The notes under the pieces are model-generated. The model was not told where the DNA came from. It saw only the letters and a list, made by a program, of their open reading frames with translations, and ran no database searches. From assembly GCA_016208345.1 (NCBI GenBank), contig JACQYG010000073.1:1-9989 (forward strand): a stretch of 9,989 nt of DNA, read 5' to 3'. The stretch is from Chloroflexota bacterium. Its GTDB lineage: Bacteria; Chloroflexota; DTOL01; JACQYG01. Shown piece by piece: positions 1-6,498 of the stretch. A program made the position numbers and the translations under genes. Numbering within the stretch: the stretch's first letter is position 1; each line of letters begins with the position of its first letter.

Positions 1-27
1 CTCGGAATATAACCGGATCGATATCTG

Positions 28-45
28 TTATGATACTCGGGCCAT
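28..45 (-). other. Possible ribosome-binding site and 5-codon mini-ORF at window edge
   Basis: Twenty bases after the DUF2085 stop codon there is a good Shine-Dalgarno-like stretch (AAGAGGAGCAGGAG on the minus strand) immediately before an ATG at 45-43. The frame closes after five codons (M-A-R-V-S) with TAA at 30-28. A neighbouring frame stays open to the edge of the window but has no usual start codon. It may be the start of a frameshifted gene, a leader peptide or chance; the window ends too soon to tell. Confidence 0.15.
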
Positions 46-64
46 CTCCTGCTCCTCTTAAACG

Positions 65-625
65 CTAGCTAATGCCGTTCAGGACCCGCTCCAAGTCCCT
101 CCGCGCCTCACCCAGGCCCGCTTCTACATAGGGATATGCCAGCCAGACCGTGCCCACGCCGAAGAGGGTCCCGGTGATGGTGCGCAGCCACCAGGTGCTC
201 TCCCGCCAGCCGAAGAGCTGGGTGAAGCCGTCAAGGGCCATGGGCGCGATGAAGAGGAGATAGGCCAGCCAGGGAAGGGGGCGCAGTCGAGCCCGCACCA
301 GGTCGAAGGCCAGGCCAGCCACCAGGATGAAGCCATAGATGGCCAGGCTGCGATGGTCCAGGGCGGTGGGATAGCCGAAGAGCAGGTAGTGCCGCGACCA
401 GACCTGGTGGCAGATGAGCCGATAGGCCAGATAGAGAGCCTGGGCCGGAAAGGTCCAACCGGTGCCCATCAGGATGGGCGCGACCAGCGACAGACCTACG
501 AGCATCCCCATAAAGAGGTTGAAGAGGGCCAGCCAGTGCCGGGCGAAGGCTAGCACAGCCCGGTCCAGAAAGATCACCATCTCTCTCTTCCGGCCCGTCA
601 CCTTGGCCTCAGCGGTGTGCGACAT
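65..625 (-). CDS. DUF2085 family integral membrane protein
   Basis: A 186-residue polytopic membrane protein of unknown function that I assign to DUF2085. The Cys-His-Gln motif (C72-H73-Q74), the following aromatic/basic stretch, the A-I-Y-G segment (95-98), P128-M-A-L-D-G (128-133), T-Q-L-F-G (135-139) and the R-E-S-T-W-x-L-R-T segment (141-149) are all typical of the family. About four hydrophobic segments are seen (roughly 30-55, 94-110, 118-133 and 148-166), with a charged cytoplasmic-looking C-terminus. The second cysteine-containing segment that many members carry just before A-I-Y-G is replaced here by L-D-H-R, so the usual extra cysteines are absent. The ATG at 625 lies only 3 bases after the upstream stop codon, and its AGGAGG ribosome-binding site sits inside the end of that upstream gene, so translation is probably coupled. 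No enzymatic role is known to me. It is the last gene of the three-gene operon. Confidence 0.8.
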   Translation of the reverse strand: MSHTAEAKVTGRKREMVIFLDRAVLAFARHWLALFNLFMGMLVGLSLVAPILMGTGWTFPAQALYLAYRLICHQVWSRHYLLFGYPTALDHRSLAIYGFILVAGLAFDLVRARLRPLPWLAYLLFIAPMALDGFTQLFGWRESTWWLRTITGTLFGVGTVWLAYPYVEAGLGEARRDLERVLNGIS

Positions 626-628
626 CTC

Positions 629-3040
629 TCACCTGCCTCCTCTTGGGCTTCTGGCCACTTCCACCGCGTACGCCGGCCGGAGGGCCGTCCCCAGCTCAGG
701 CGATTTATGTCTCAACCATCCCCAGGCCACCAGGGCTGCCACACCCAGATAGGCCGCCCCACCCAACAACTGACTCCAATTGAACCCCCACAAGATCGCC
801 ACGGCTATCCCCAGGGCGCTGCCGGCCACGGTCATGATGCCGTTGACCCCCCACATCAGGGCTGCAGTGCCCGGCCCGGCCATGTCCTTGGCCATCCTCA
901 GGCCCGATGGAAATGGGATACCCAAAAGGAGTCCCAGTGGGAATATAAGGAGTCCCACCAGGCCCAGGCGCAGGGCCAAGTGCCAGGCCAGGGCCAGGGC
1001 TGTCAGCCGCGGCACGAGCAGGGCCACCGCGATGGTCAATAGGCCTGCCCCCAGGGAGGCCAGGGCCGCCAGCCGCGGCAAGCCCCCCGAAGAAACCCTC
1101 CCAGACAAGAGGCTCCCCAGCCCGCCCGAGCCCAGCAAGAGGAAGATGACGGCGCCCATGGCACTGGTTGGATGGCCGATGAACAGGGTCAGGCGCTGGA
1201 TCAGGCTGATCTCCACCAGCATGAAGCCCACTCCCAGGAGTGAGAAGTAGGGCACCAGTTTCGCCTTGATCGAGGGCTCGGCGCCAGAGCCCCGGCTCAG
1301 GGAGTGGTAGCCCCAGGCCACCAAAAGCCCCAGGAGGAACAGGAGCGACCACAAGGCCCCAGGGAGCCCTGGTGCGGTGAAGTAGAAGAAGGGTTGATCG
1401 TCGGACACGGGCGCCATCCTGGCCGGGGCCAACCCCTGAATGAACTCGAGCAGGCTCCGCTGGCCTTCCGCCAGGGACACGAAGGGCCCGGTGGTTTGCA
1501 CGTGAGGGACGAAGAGCGGCGTGAGCCCCGCCGCGATGGCTCGTTCCTTCATCTCACCAGCCCTGAACGGCGAAATGGGCTCACGGCGCAGGATCAAGAG
1601 AGGGTACATGGGCGAGGCACCGTGCCCCATGGCCACCGCCTGTTTCTTATCGGTGAACATGGCCAGGTGCCGGGTGGCCTGAGCCGGGCTCTCCCCCTTT
1701 CGTGAGATGGCCGCCACCGCGGTGACGAAGGCCCGGGTCAGGTCTCTTTCGTCGTGGAGCTTGAAGATCACCTGGCCCTGAGGCGTCAGGTGGTCCAGGT
1801 AGTCCTGGAACGCTTCCACAGTGTACAGGTAGTTCTCCGAGAGGGCCAGGCCGTTCATCTCGGCGGCCTGGGCCACGGTCAAGGATAGATAGATGGTGTC
1901 GAAACGCTCCGGGCTGCGCCGCAGGTAGTTGCGGCCCTCACCAACCACGGTTTTCACGCCGGGCAGGTCGTAGACGCCACCGTTGAAGTCGGCGAAGCGC
2001 CGCACTGCCCTCACCGTGCCCTGGTTGAGCTCCACGGCAGTGATATCCCTGCTGCCGTCCAGGAGGGCCAGGAGCACGTCCTTCCCGCCGCCGGGGCCGA
2101 TGATCAGGGTCTTGCCCGGCTCTTTCAGGGTGAAGGGGAAGAAGCCGATGTCCCGTTTCAGCGCTGCCACCGGGCCTTCCGGGTAGCGATACATCACTGA
2201 ACCGGAGCCACCGTCAATGTACACGATCTTCTCGTCGGGTATGGAGGGCAACTCCACCACGTCGGTCCGGGCAAAGGCGTCCCAGACGGAGTAGACGATG
2301 GAGGCCTGGCGCTTGGGATCGTTCAGTTCCAGGGTCATGGGCTTGTCCGCCAGTCTGATGCCCCTGAACTCCAGGTCCAGGCCCTGGCCGGTGGCGGTGA
2401 GGACCAGGGCCCAGCCCAGGACCGCCACCCCGGCCAGGTTCGCGGCGAGCTGCCGTGGGGATGTGGGAAAGGAAAAGGCCACGCCAGCCAGGCTCAGGGT
2501 AACTATTCCCAGCACGGCCGTCCCGATGCCGCCCAAGAGGCCCAGAAGGGGCAACGCCAGGAGCACGCCGCTGCCGGCGCCAAAGAGATCGCTCCAGTAC
2601 AGGGAACTGCTCTGCTTCACGAATCGGGTGAAGACAAGCCCCAGGGCCATACCTGAGGGGAGGAAGACCACCGTAGCCAGGGCCAGGTAGATGAGGAGCG
2701 AATCGAACCAGGCCAGGCGGACCAAGAGGACCAAAGCGGCCAGGGACACAAAGGCCCCGGCCCCGGAAAAGACGGCGACGGTTCTCAGCGAAGAGGATGA
2801 GGAGAGGGGGACCAGGCGTTTTCGGTACACCAGCAGGCTCCCCAGGCCCAGTCCCAGAATGGCCACCGAGAGCACCAGGAAGACATACTGATAGGCCAGG
2901 AAGACCGAAAGGATCCTGGTCAGCGACAACTCCAGCGCCATCACGCTCCAGGAGACCAGGAAGACCCCCAGGTGGGTGGCAACCACGTTGCTGCTTACCC
3001 CTTGCCCGATTCTCAAAGACGATCTATCCCTCAGTGGCAT
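629..3040 (-). CDS. Membrane-embedded spermidine synthase-like (SAM methyltransferase-fold) protein
   Basis: An 803-residue protein with three parts. There is an N-terminal membrane block (several helices within about 20-215), a soluble Rossmann-type domain resembling spermidine synthase (about 235-560), and a C-terminal membrane block (about 570-785). In the soluble domain the nucleotide-binding motif I is T-L-I-I-G-P-G-G-G-K-D (311-321), the acidic residue after strand 2 is E337 in V-E-L-N, and V-G-E-G-R-N-Y-L (366-373) matches the motif that follows strand 3. The catalytic aspartate segment of true spermidine synthases (D-S-[ST]-D-P) is replaced by Y-L-S-L-T-V-A-Q (384-391), so polyamine synthesis is unlikely. 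Proteins of this build are commonly annotated as spermidine synthase-like with membrane segments, and their reaction is unknown. The ATG at 3040 overlaps the end of the DUF2933 gene by 10 bases, indicating translational coupling. The assignment to the fold is firm; the activity is open. Confidence 0.85.
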   Translation of the reverse strand: MPLRDRSSLRIGQGVSSNVVATHLGVFLVSWSVMALELSLTRILSVFLAYQYVFLVLSVAILGLGLGSLLVYRKRLVPLSSSSSLRTVAVFSGAGAFVSLAALVLLVRLAWFDSLLIYLALATVVFLPSGMALGLVFTRFVKQSSSLYWSDLFGAGSGVLLALPLLGLLGGIGTAVLGIVTLSLAGVAFSFPTSPRQLAANLAGVAVLGWALVLTATGQGLDLEFRGIRLADKPMTLELNDPKRQASIVYSVWDAFARTDVVELPSIPDEKIVYIDGGSGSVMYRYPEGPVAALKRDIGFFPFTLKEPGKTLIIGPGGGKDVLLALLDGSRDITAVELNQGTVRAVRRFADFNGGVYDLPGVKTVVGEGRNYLRRSPERFDTIYLSLTVAQAAEMNGLALSENYLYTVEAFQDYLDHLTPQGQVIFKLHDERDLTRAFVTAVAAISRKGESPAQATRHLAMFTDKKQAVAMGHGASPMYPLLILRREPISPFRAGEMKERAIAAGLTPLFVPHVQTTGPFVSLAEGQRSLLEFIQGLAPARMAPVSDDQPFFYFTAPGLPGALWSLLFLLGLLVAWGYHSLSRGSGAEPSIKAKLVPYFSLLGVGFMLVEISLIQRLTLFIGHPTSAMGAVIFLLLGSGGLGSLLSGRVSSGGLPRLAALASLGAGLLTIAVALLVPRLTALALAWHLALRLGLVGLLIFPLGLLLGIPFPSGLRMAKDMAGPGTAALMWGVNGIMTVAGSALGIAVAILWGFNWSQLLGGAAYLGVAALVAWGWLRHKSPELGTALRPAYAVEVARSPRGGR

Positions 3041-3306
3041 TTCGTTGGCCCGCCCTGTCCGCCCTCGGCCGTTCCGCCCCGGCCGTCGGAGTTGCTCCCG
3101 GTCGCGGCCTTGTCCTGAGGGTCGGCCACGAAGCGCATCAAGAGCAAATGGCCCAGCGGACAGAGCAGGATCAGGATCACATAGCCCAGGGAGGTCAAGG
3201 GCACTCCCAGAACGGTAATGGCGGCGAAGGCCACCAGAGGAACCAGGCAGCAGATGAGCATGATCAGCAGGTGTCTATTGTTCATGGAGTGACTGGAATG
3301 GTCCAT
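3031..3306 (-). CDS. DUF2933 family small membrane protein
   Basis: A 91-residue protein with two hydrophobic helices (about 12-33 and 37-58) and a polar, glycine-rich C-terminal tail. The C-C pair at 19-20 in the first helix and the C-P-L-G-H-L-L-L-M motif at 49-57 in the second are characteristic of DUF2933. The N-terminus is rich in His and Met (M1, H3, H6, M8, H12). Family members are often found near copper or other metal-resistance genes; this is general knowledge, not shown by the sequence. The ATG at 3306 is preceded by a strong AAGGAGG ribosome-binding site at a 6-base spacing, which fixes the start over the internal Met at residue 8. It is the first gene of the operon with the SpeE-like and DUF2085 genes, and it sits directly behind the tandem TTAA operator. 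C90 and H91 end the protein, which may be another metal ligand pair (inference). Confidence 0.78.
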   Translation of the reverse strand: MDHSSHSMNNRHLLIMLICCLVPLVAFAAITVLGVPLTSLGYVILILLCPLGHLLLMRFVADPQDKAATGSNSDGRGGTAEGGQGGPTKCH

Positions 3307-3375
3307 CTCCCGCCTCCTTATATCCCAGAGACAACTGTGACTACGAACGGGTGCAGCCTATCACAATCACGGGCG

Positions 3376-3420
3376 CTTGTATTTAAAAGGGCATTAAGAG
3401 GGAGTTAAGATCTGGTTAAA
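3376..3420 (-). promoter_or_regulatory. Tandem 11-bp TTAA direct repeats (Pho-box-like operator) and putative promoter for the DUF2933 operon
   Basis: On the minus strand, four units follow each other without interruption: TTTAACCAGAT (3420-3410), CTTAACTCCCT (3409-3399), CTTAATGCCCT (3398-3388) and TTTAAATACAA (3387-3377). The TTAA cores begin at 3419, 3408, 3397 and 3386, an exact 11-base period that places them on one face of the helix. The first two units resemble the cyanobacterial Pho box (C/T)TTAACCT with 3-base spacers. Direct repeats of this spacing are the usual sites of PhoB/PhoP-type OmpR-family regulators. A -10-like TACAAG lies at 3381-3376, 16 bases after the third TTAA core; a weaker alternative is TGTGAT at 3365-3360. 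No good -35 is present, consistent with activator-dependent initiation. The likely regulator is the response regulator at 4869-5561 (inference). The downstream gene starts at 3306. Confidence 0.6.
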
Positions 3421-4865
3421 GTTTGACGTGCCCAATGGTTGACCTCCTCATGCCTTCGGCAGGCGGAAGGTAAAGGTGGCGCCCTGCCCCTCCTGGCTCT
3501 CCGCCCAGATCTCCCCGCCCTGGGCGTGCACCAGCTCCCGGACGATGGCCAGCCCCAACCCCACCCCGGCCGTTCCCGGAACCTCCGGCCCGCTCCCTGG
3601 TAAAATCTCTGGAAGACCCGGGGCAGGTCCTGGGCAGCAATGCCCACGCCGGTGTCCGCCACCGCTATGCACACATCATGGCCGGCCTCTTCCACAGTGA
3701 CGACAACCTGCCCGCCGGCAGGGGTGAATTTCAAAGCGTTGTCCATAAGGTTGGCCAGGATCTGCATCAGCCGATCGGCGTCTGCCCGTACCAGAGGGAT
3801 ACGCCGGGGCACCTGGGCGGTGAGGCTGATGCTGCGCCCCTGAGCCTCAGCCTGATATCTGGATATGGCTCGGGCGACCACCTCTTCCACCGACACAGCG
3901 GACAGGTGAAGCTCAGGCGGCCCGACCTCCAGCCGGGAGAGCTGCACCAGATCACCGGTGAGCCTCCCCAGCCTGGCCAATTCCTCATCGATGCCCTGCA
4001 GGAGCCGCTTCAGCATCCGCGGGTCGTCTTTGGCCCCGCGTCGGAGGGTTTCCACGCCAGCCCGCATGGCCCCCACGGGACTCCGCAGTTCGTGAGATAA
4101 GTCGGCCAGGAAGCTACGCCGGCCCATCTCCAACTCGTCCAGGCGCCGGGCCATCTGGTTAAAGCTGTCACCAAGCTGTTCCATCTCATCGCCGGTCTTC
4201 ACCTTCACCTGCTGGGAGAAGTCTCCCTGGGCCACCGCGTGGGCGGCGGAGATCAAGGTCTCCATGGGACGGCTGATATTGCCGGCCAGGTGCCAGGCAA
4301 TGATGACCGCCAGGACGCCGGCCACTAGCACGCTGGAGGCGATGGTCAGCCTTAGCTGGCGCACTGCGGTCTCCACCTCCACCAGGGTGTGGGACAGCCT
4401 GATGACGCCCACCATCTCCCCTTGATGGCGAACCGGCAGGGTCACGTAGAAAGAGTCGGCCTTGAGGACGCTGCTTTCCTGCCTTCCCCGGGTGGCCCCG
4501 CCCTGCAGGGCCTCGGCCACTCCAGGTTCGTTATCCGGCTGGCCGATGCGCTCCTTGTCCTCCTCCCGGGAGGAGGCCACAAGTGTCCCCGTGCGGTCCA
4601 GAACCAGTATCCGGGCCTGGGGCATCATCGGGGTGTCAGGGCTGACATGGGGGCCCTGAAGGACGATGCTGGTGCGGCCTGCTGCCAGGTCGTCTCGCAC
4701 CCGATCGGCGATCACGATTCCCTCGGAGGCCAGGTCGTCCTGTAAGTGCCTGAGGTAGAATTCCTCCAGAGCATACACTAGGTAAAAGCCCAGGGTGGAG
4801 AGGGCCAGGGATATGGGAATGAGGTGGCTGAGGATAAATTTCCAGCGCAGCCGTTTAGCCATCAT
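3405..4865 (-). CDS. Sensor histidine kinase, frameshifted before the G2 box
   Basis: A membrane sensor kinase partnered with the response regulator that ends 3 bases upstream. Transmembrane helix 1 is at about 11-33, an extracytoplasmic sensor domain at about 34-170, helix 2 at about 173-195, a HAMP linker at about 196-249, and the dimerisation/phosphoacceptor H-box L-S-H-E-L-R-S-P with H258. The catalytic domain has its N-box around N376 (L-M-D-N-A-L-K-F), G1 box D404-T-G-V-G and F-box V-F-Q-R-F-Y-Q (417-423). After residue 423 the frame yields unrelated Arg/Trp/Gly-rich sequence. The expected G2 motif (V-G-L-G-L-A-I-V) and the correct C-terminus are found in the neighbouring frame ending at 3448. 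One lost base near 3565-3600 explains this, and the restored protein would be about 472 residues. The true end is therefore probably 3448, not 3405. As read, the kinase lacks part of its ATP lid and would be inactive. A sequencing error in a G-rich run is the simplest alternative to a real mutation. Confidence 0.8.
   Translation of the reverse strand: MMAKRLRWKFILSHLIPISLALSTLGFYLVYALEEFYLRHLQDDLASEGIVIADRVRDDLAAGRTSIVLQGPHVSPDTPMMPQARILVLDRTGTLVASSREEDKERIGQPDNEPGVAEALQGGATRGRQESSVLKADSFYVTLPVRHQGEMVGVIRLSHTLVEVETAVRQLRLTIASSVLVAGVLAVIIAWHLAGNISRPMETLISAAHAVAQGDFSQQVKVKTGDEMEQLGDSFNQMARRLDELEMGRRSFLADLSHELRSPVGAMRAGVETLRRGAKDDPRMLKRLLQGIDEELARLGRLTGDLVQLSRLEVGPPELHLSAVSVEEVVARAISRYQAEAQGRSISLTAQVPRRIPLVRADADRLMQILANLMDNALKFTPAGGQVVVTVEEAGHDVCIAVADTGVGIAAQDLPRVFQRFYQGAGRRFRERPGWGWGWPSSGSWCTPRAGRSGRRARRGRAPPLPSACRRHEEVNHWARQTLTRS
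3448..3598 (-). other. Frameshifted 3' end of the histidine kinase (G2 box and C-terminus)
   Basis: In the frame one base back from the upstream kinase frame, the minus strand encodes [12 protein letters not shown] (from 3564) followed by an H-A-Q-G-G segment, then [11 protein letters not shown] and a TGA at 3450-3448. This is the canonical end of a HATPase_c domain. Adding one G within the GGG runs near 3581-3598 would join it to F-Y-Q of the upstream frame. No classical X-XXY-YYZ slippery heptamer is evident, so programmed frameshifting is not favoured. Confidence 0.8.
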
Positions 4866-4868
4866 CTT

Positions 4869-5561
4869 CTATTGGGGAGGAAATCTATAACCGACGCCGC
4901 GGACAGTGAGGATGTATTGCGGCTCGTGGGGATCTGGTTCGATCTTCTGGCGCAGCCAATGGATATGCACGTCCAGCGTCTTCGGGTCGCCGAAGAAATC
5001 CTCGCCCCAGACAGCATCCAGAATGGCCTGGCGGTCCACCACGCGACCGGCGTTGGCCGCCAGGAGTCGCAAAAGCTCGTATCCCTTGGGTGGCAGCGCC
5101 ACCTGCCTATCACCAATGGCCACCTGATGGGTGGATTGGTCGATGGTGATGTCTCGGGCCCGGATCACCTCCGCCGTGGGCAGACCGGCGGCCAGGGCCC
5201 TGGTCCGCCGCAACACCGCCCGCACTCGCGCCAATAGCTCTCCCATGCTGAAGGGCTTGGTGACGTAGTCGTCGGCACCGATCTCCAGCCCCACGATCCT
5301 ATCGGTCTCCTCGCCCCTGGCCGTCAGGAAGATCACCGGCGTCTTGGACTGAGCCTGGACCATCCGGCAAACCTCCAGGCCATCCACGCCGGGCAGGCCG
5401 ATGTCAATGATCATCAACTCTGGCTTCTCGCGGCGGGCTTTCTCCAGGCCCTCCTCGCCGCTGGCAGCGGAGAGCACGGTGTAGCCTTGTTTCCGCAGAT
5501 TATAGGTCAGCGAATCCCGGAGTAGCTGGTTGTCTTCTACGATCAGAATGGTACCGCGCAT
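4869..5561 (-). CDS. OmpR/PhoB-family response regulator
   Basis: A 230-residue DNA-binding response regulator. The receiver domain (about 1-118) has the acidic pair E9/D10, phosphoacceptor D53 in I-I-D-I-G-L-P, T79 in F-L-T-A-R and K101 in V-T-K-P-F, so all key residues are present. The C-terminal winged helix (about 130-228) includes L-P-P-K-G-Y-E-L-L, the recognition-helix region D-P-K-T-L-D-V-H-I-H-W-L-R-Q-K-I and the terminal hairpin T-V-R-G-V-G-Y-R-F. The closest described relatives by style are PhoP/PhoB/RegX3/SphR. The ATG at 5561 has a weak G-rich ribosome-binding site (CGGGGG). The TAG stop is 3 bases before the histidine kinase start, so the two form a two-component operon. It begins 97 bases after the ABC ATPase stop and may be partly read through from that operon. 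Direct-repeat operators of the type bound by this family precede both neighbouring operons, making it their most likely regulator (inference). Confidence 0.93.
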   Translation of the reverse strand: MRGTILIVEDNQLLRDSLTYNLRKQGYTVLSAASGEEGLEKARREKPELMIIDIGLPGVDGLEVCRMVQAQSKTPVIFLTARGEETDRIVGLEIGADDYVTKPFSMGELLARVRAVLRRTRALAAGLPTAEVIRARDITIDQSTHQVAIGDRQVALPPKGYELLRLLAANAGRVVDRQAILDAVWGEDFFGDPKTLDVHIHWLRQKIEPDPHEPQYILTVRGVGYRFPPQ

Positions 5562-5658
5562 ACGAACCCCCGAAAATGGTCATGTCCTGCCGGTGGCCAG
5601 CTCTAGCATAGCCCGAAAACAAGCGGCTGCCGTTCGTGCTCAGAAAGGTTGGTAGCGA

Positions 5659-6498
5659 TCATAAGTTTTTGACCCCCAGGAACGCTTCTGGCTGGCTCGC
5701 GAACTCACCCCGGCATCCCTTCGAGCAAAAGTAGAACGTCTGCCCGCCGATCTCCAGCGTCGCCGCCGCCCTCTCTCGCTCCACCGCCATGCCGCATACT
5801 GGATCGGTCGCCATCGTCACCATCTCCTTGAACTGTCCATCTTCCAGCCAAAGCACCCGGTCGGCGATGTCTTTAATCCGCTGGTCGTGGCTAACGATCA
5901 CCACGCTCCGGCCCTGCTCTTTGGCGATCTGCCGCAGCAGCCGCATGATCTCGTGACCGATCTTGGAGTCCAGGTTGGCTGTCGGCTCGTCGGCGAGGAT
6001 GAGGGCAGAATCGTTCGCCAGGGCGCGAGCAATCGCTACGCGCTGCTTTTCGCCGCCGGACAATTTTTCTGGCAGAAAGTTCAGTCGCTCACCCAGTCCC
6101 AGGTCGGTGAGCAGAGCCGCCGCCTTCTGTTGCGCTGCACCGTGTTTCATGCCGGCCAGCTCTGCGACGATGGCCACGTTCTCCAGCACCGTGAGCGCCG
6201 AGAGCAGATTGAAATCCTGGAAGATGAATCCGAACTGGCGCAGGCGAATGTCGGGCAGGCGGTTTTCCGCCAACGCGCTGATGATTTCTCCATTGAGTTG
6301 AATCGTTCCCTCAGTCGGCTTGAGCAGCGCACCCATCATCGAGAGGAGAGTGGTCTTCCCGGAGCCTGATGGCCCCATGATCAGCACGATCTCGCCCGGC
6401 TCAACAGTGAGCGAAACGTCACAGACGGCTGTCACCTCCGTAGCGCCGGAGCCATAGTGTTTAGTCACGCGCGTGATTTGCAATGTTGGGCTGGTCAT
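5659..6498 (-). CDS. ABC transporter ATPase (MacB/LolD type) with C-terminal YHS domain
   Basis: A 279-residue cytoplasmic ATPase that powers the two adjacent permeases. Visible motifs are Walker A G-P-S-G-S-G-K-T (42-49), Q-loop Q94, signature L-S-G-G-E-K-Q-R (146-153), Walker B L-I-L-A-D-E (166-171), D-loop A-N-L-D (174-177) and switch H204. The nucleotide-binding domain ends near residue 226. It is followed by an extra domain (about 230-275) starting T-D-P-V-C-G-M with C235 and continuing to F-Y-F-C-S-K-G-C with C258 and C262. This is a YHS domain, associated with heavy-metal-handling proteins such as copper P-type ATPases. Ordinary LolD/MacB ATPases of about 225-235 residues lack it. The ATG overlaps the stop of the preceding permease in an ATGA arrangement, with a GGAG ribosome-binding site 5 bases upstream. 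The likely complex is a heteromeric permease pair with an ATPase dimer. The fusion suggests metal sensing or delivery; this is inferred. Confidence 0.92.
   Translation of the reverse strand: MTSPTLQITRVTKHYGSGATEVTAVCDVSLTVEPGEIVLIMGPSGSGKTTLLSMMGALLKPTEGTIQLNGEIISALAENRLPDIRLRQFGFIFQDFNLLSALTVLENVAIVAELAGMKHGAAQQKAAALLTDLGLGERLNFLPEKLSGGEKQRVAIARALANDSALILADEPTANLDSKIGHEIMRLLRQIAKEQGRSVVIVSHDQRIKDIADRVLWLEDGQFKEMVTMATDPVCGMAVERERAAATLEIGGQTFYFCSKGCRGEFASQPEAFLGVKNL

Noticed and set aside
629..3040. Long plus-strand and alternative-frame open frames across the large membrane protein gene and its neighbours
   Set aside because: They arise from the GC-rich codon bias of the minus-strand genes; their translations are Arg/Pro/Gly/Ser-rich with no recognisable domains.
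3322..3370. Inverted repeat TGTGA/TCACA between the operator array and the DUF2933 start
   Set aside because: Five-base arms with a spacer over 20 bases are expected by chance.
3565..3620. Programmed -1 ribosomal frameshift in the histidine kinase
   Set aside because: No slippery heptamer in the right phase was found, and kinases are not known for this; a mutation or base-call error is simpler.
5562..5658. Promoter for the response regulator (TATGCT at 5610-5605 with ACGGCA 17 bases upstream)
   Set aside because: Only 4 of 6 and 3 of 6 consensus matches, and no 11-bp repeat array; the genes may be read through from the ABC operon. Nothing else is seen in this gap.
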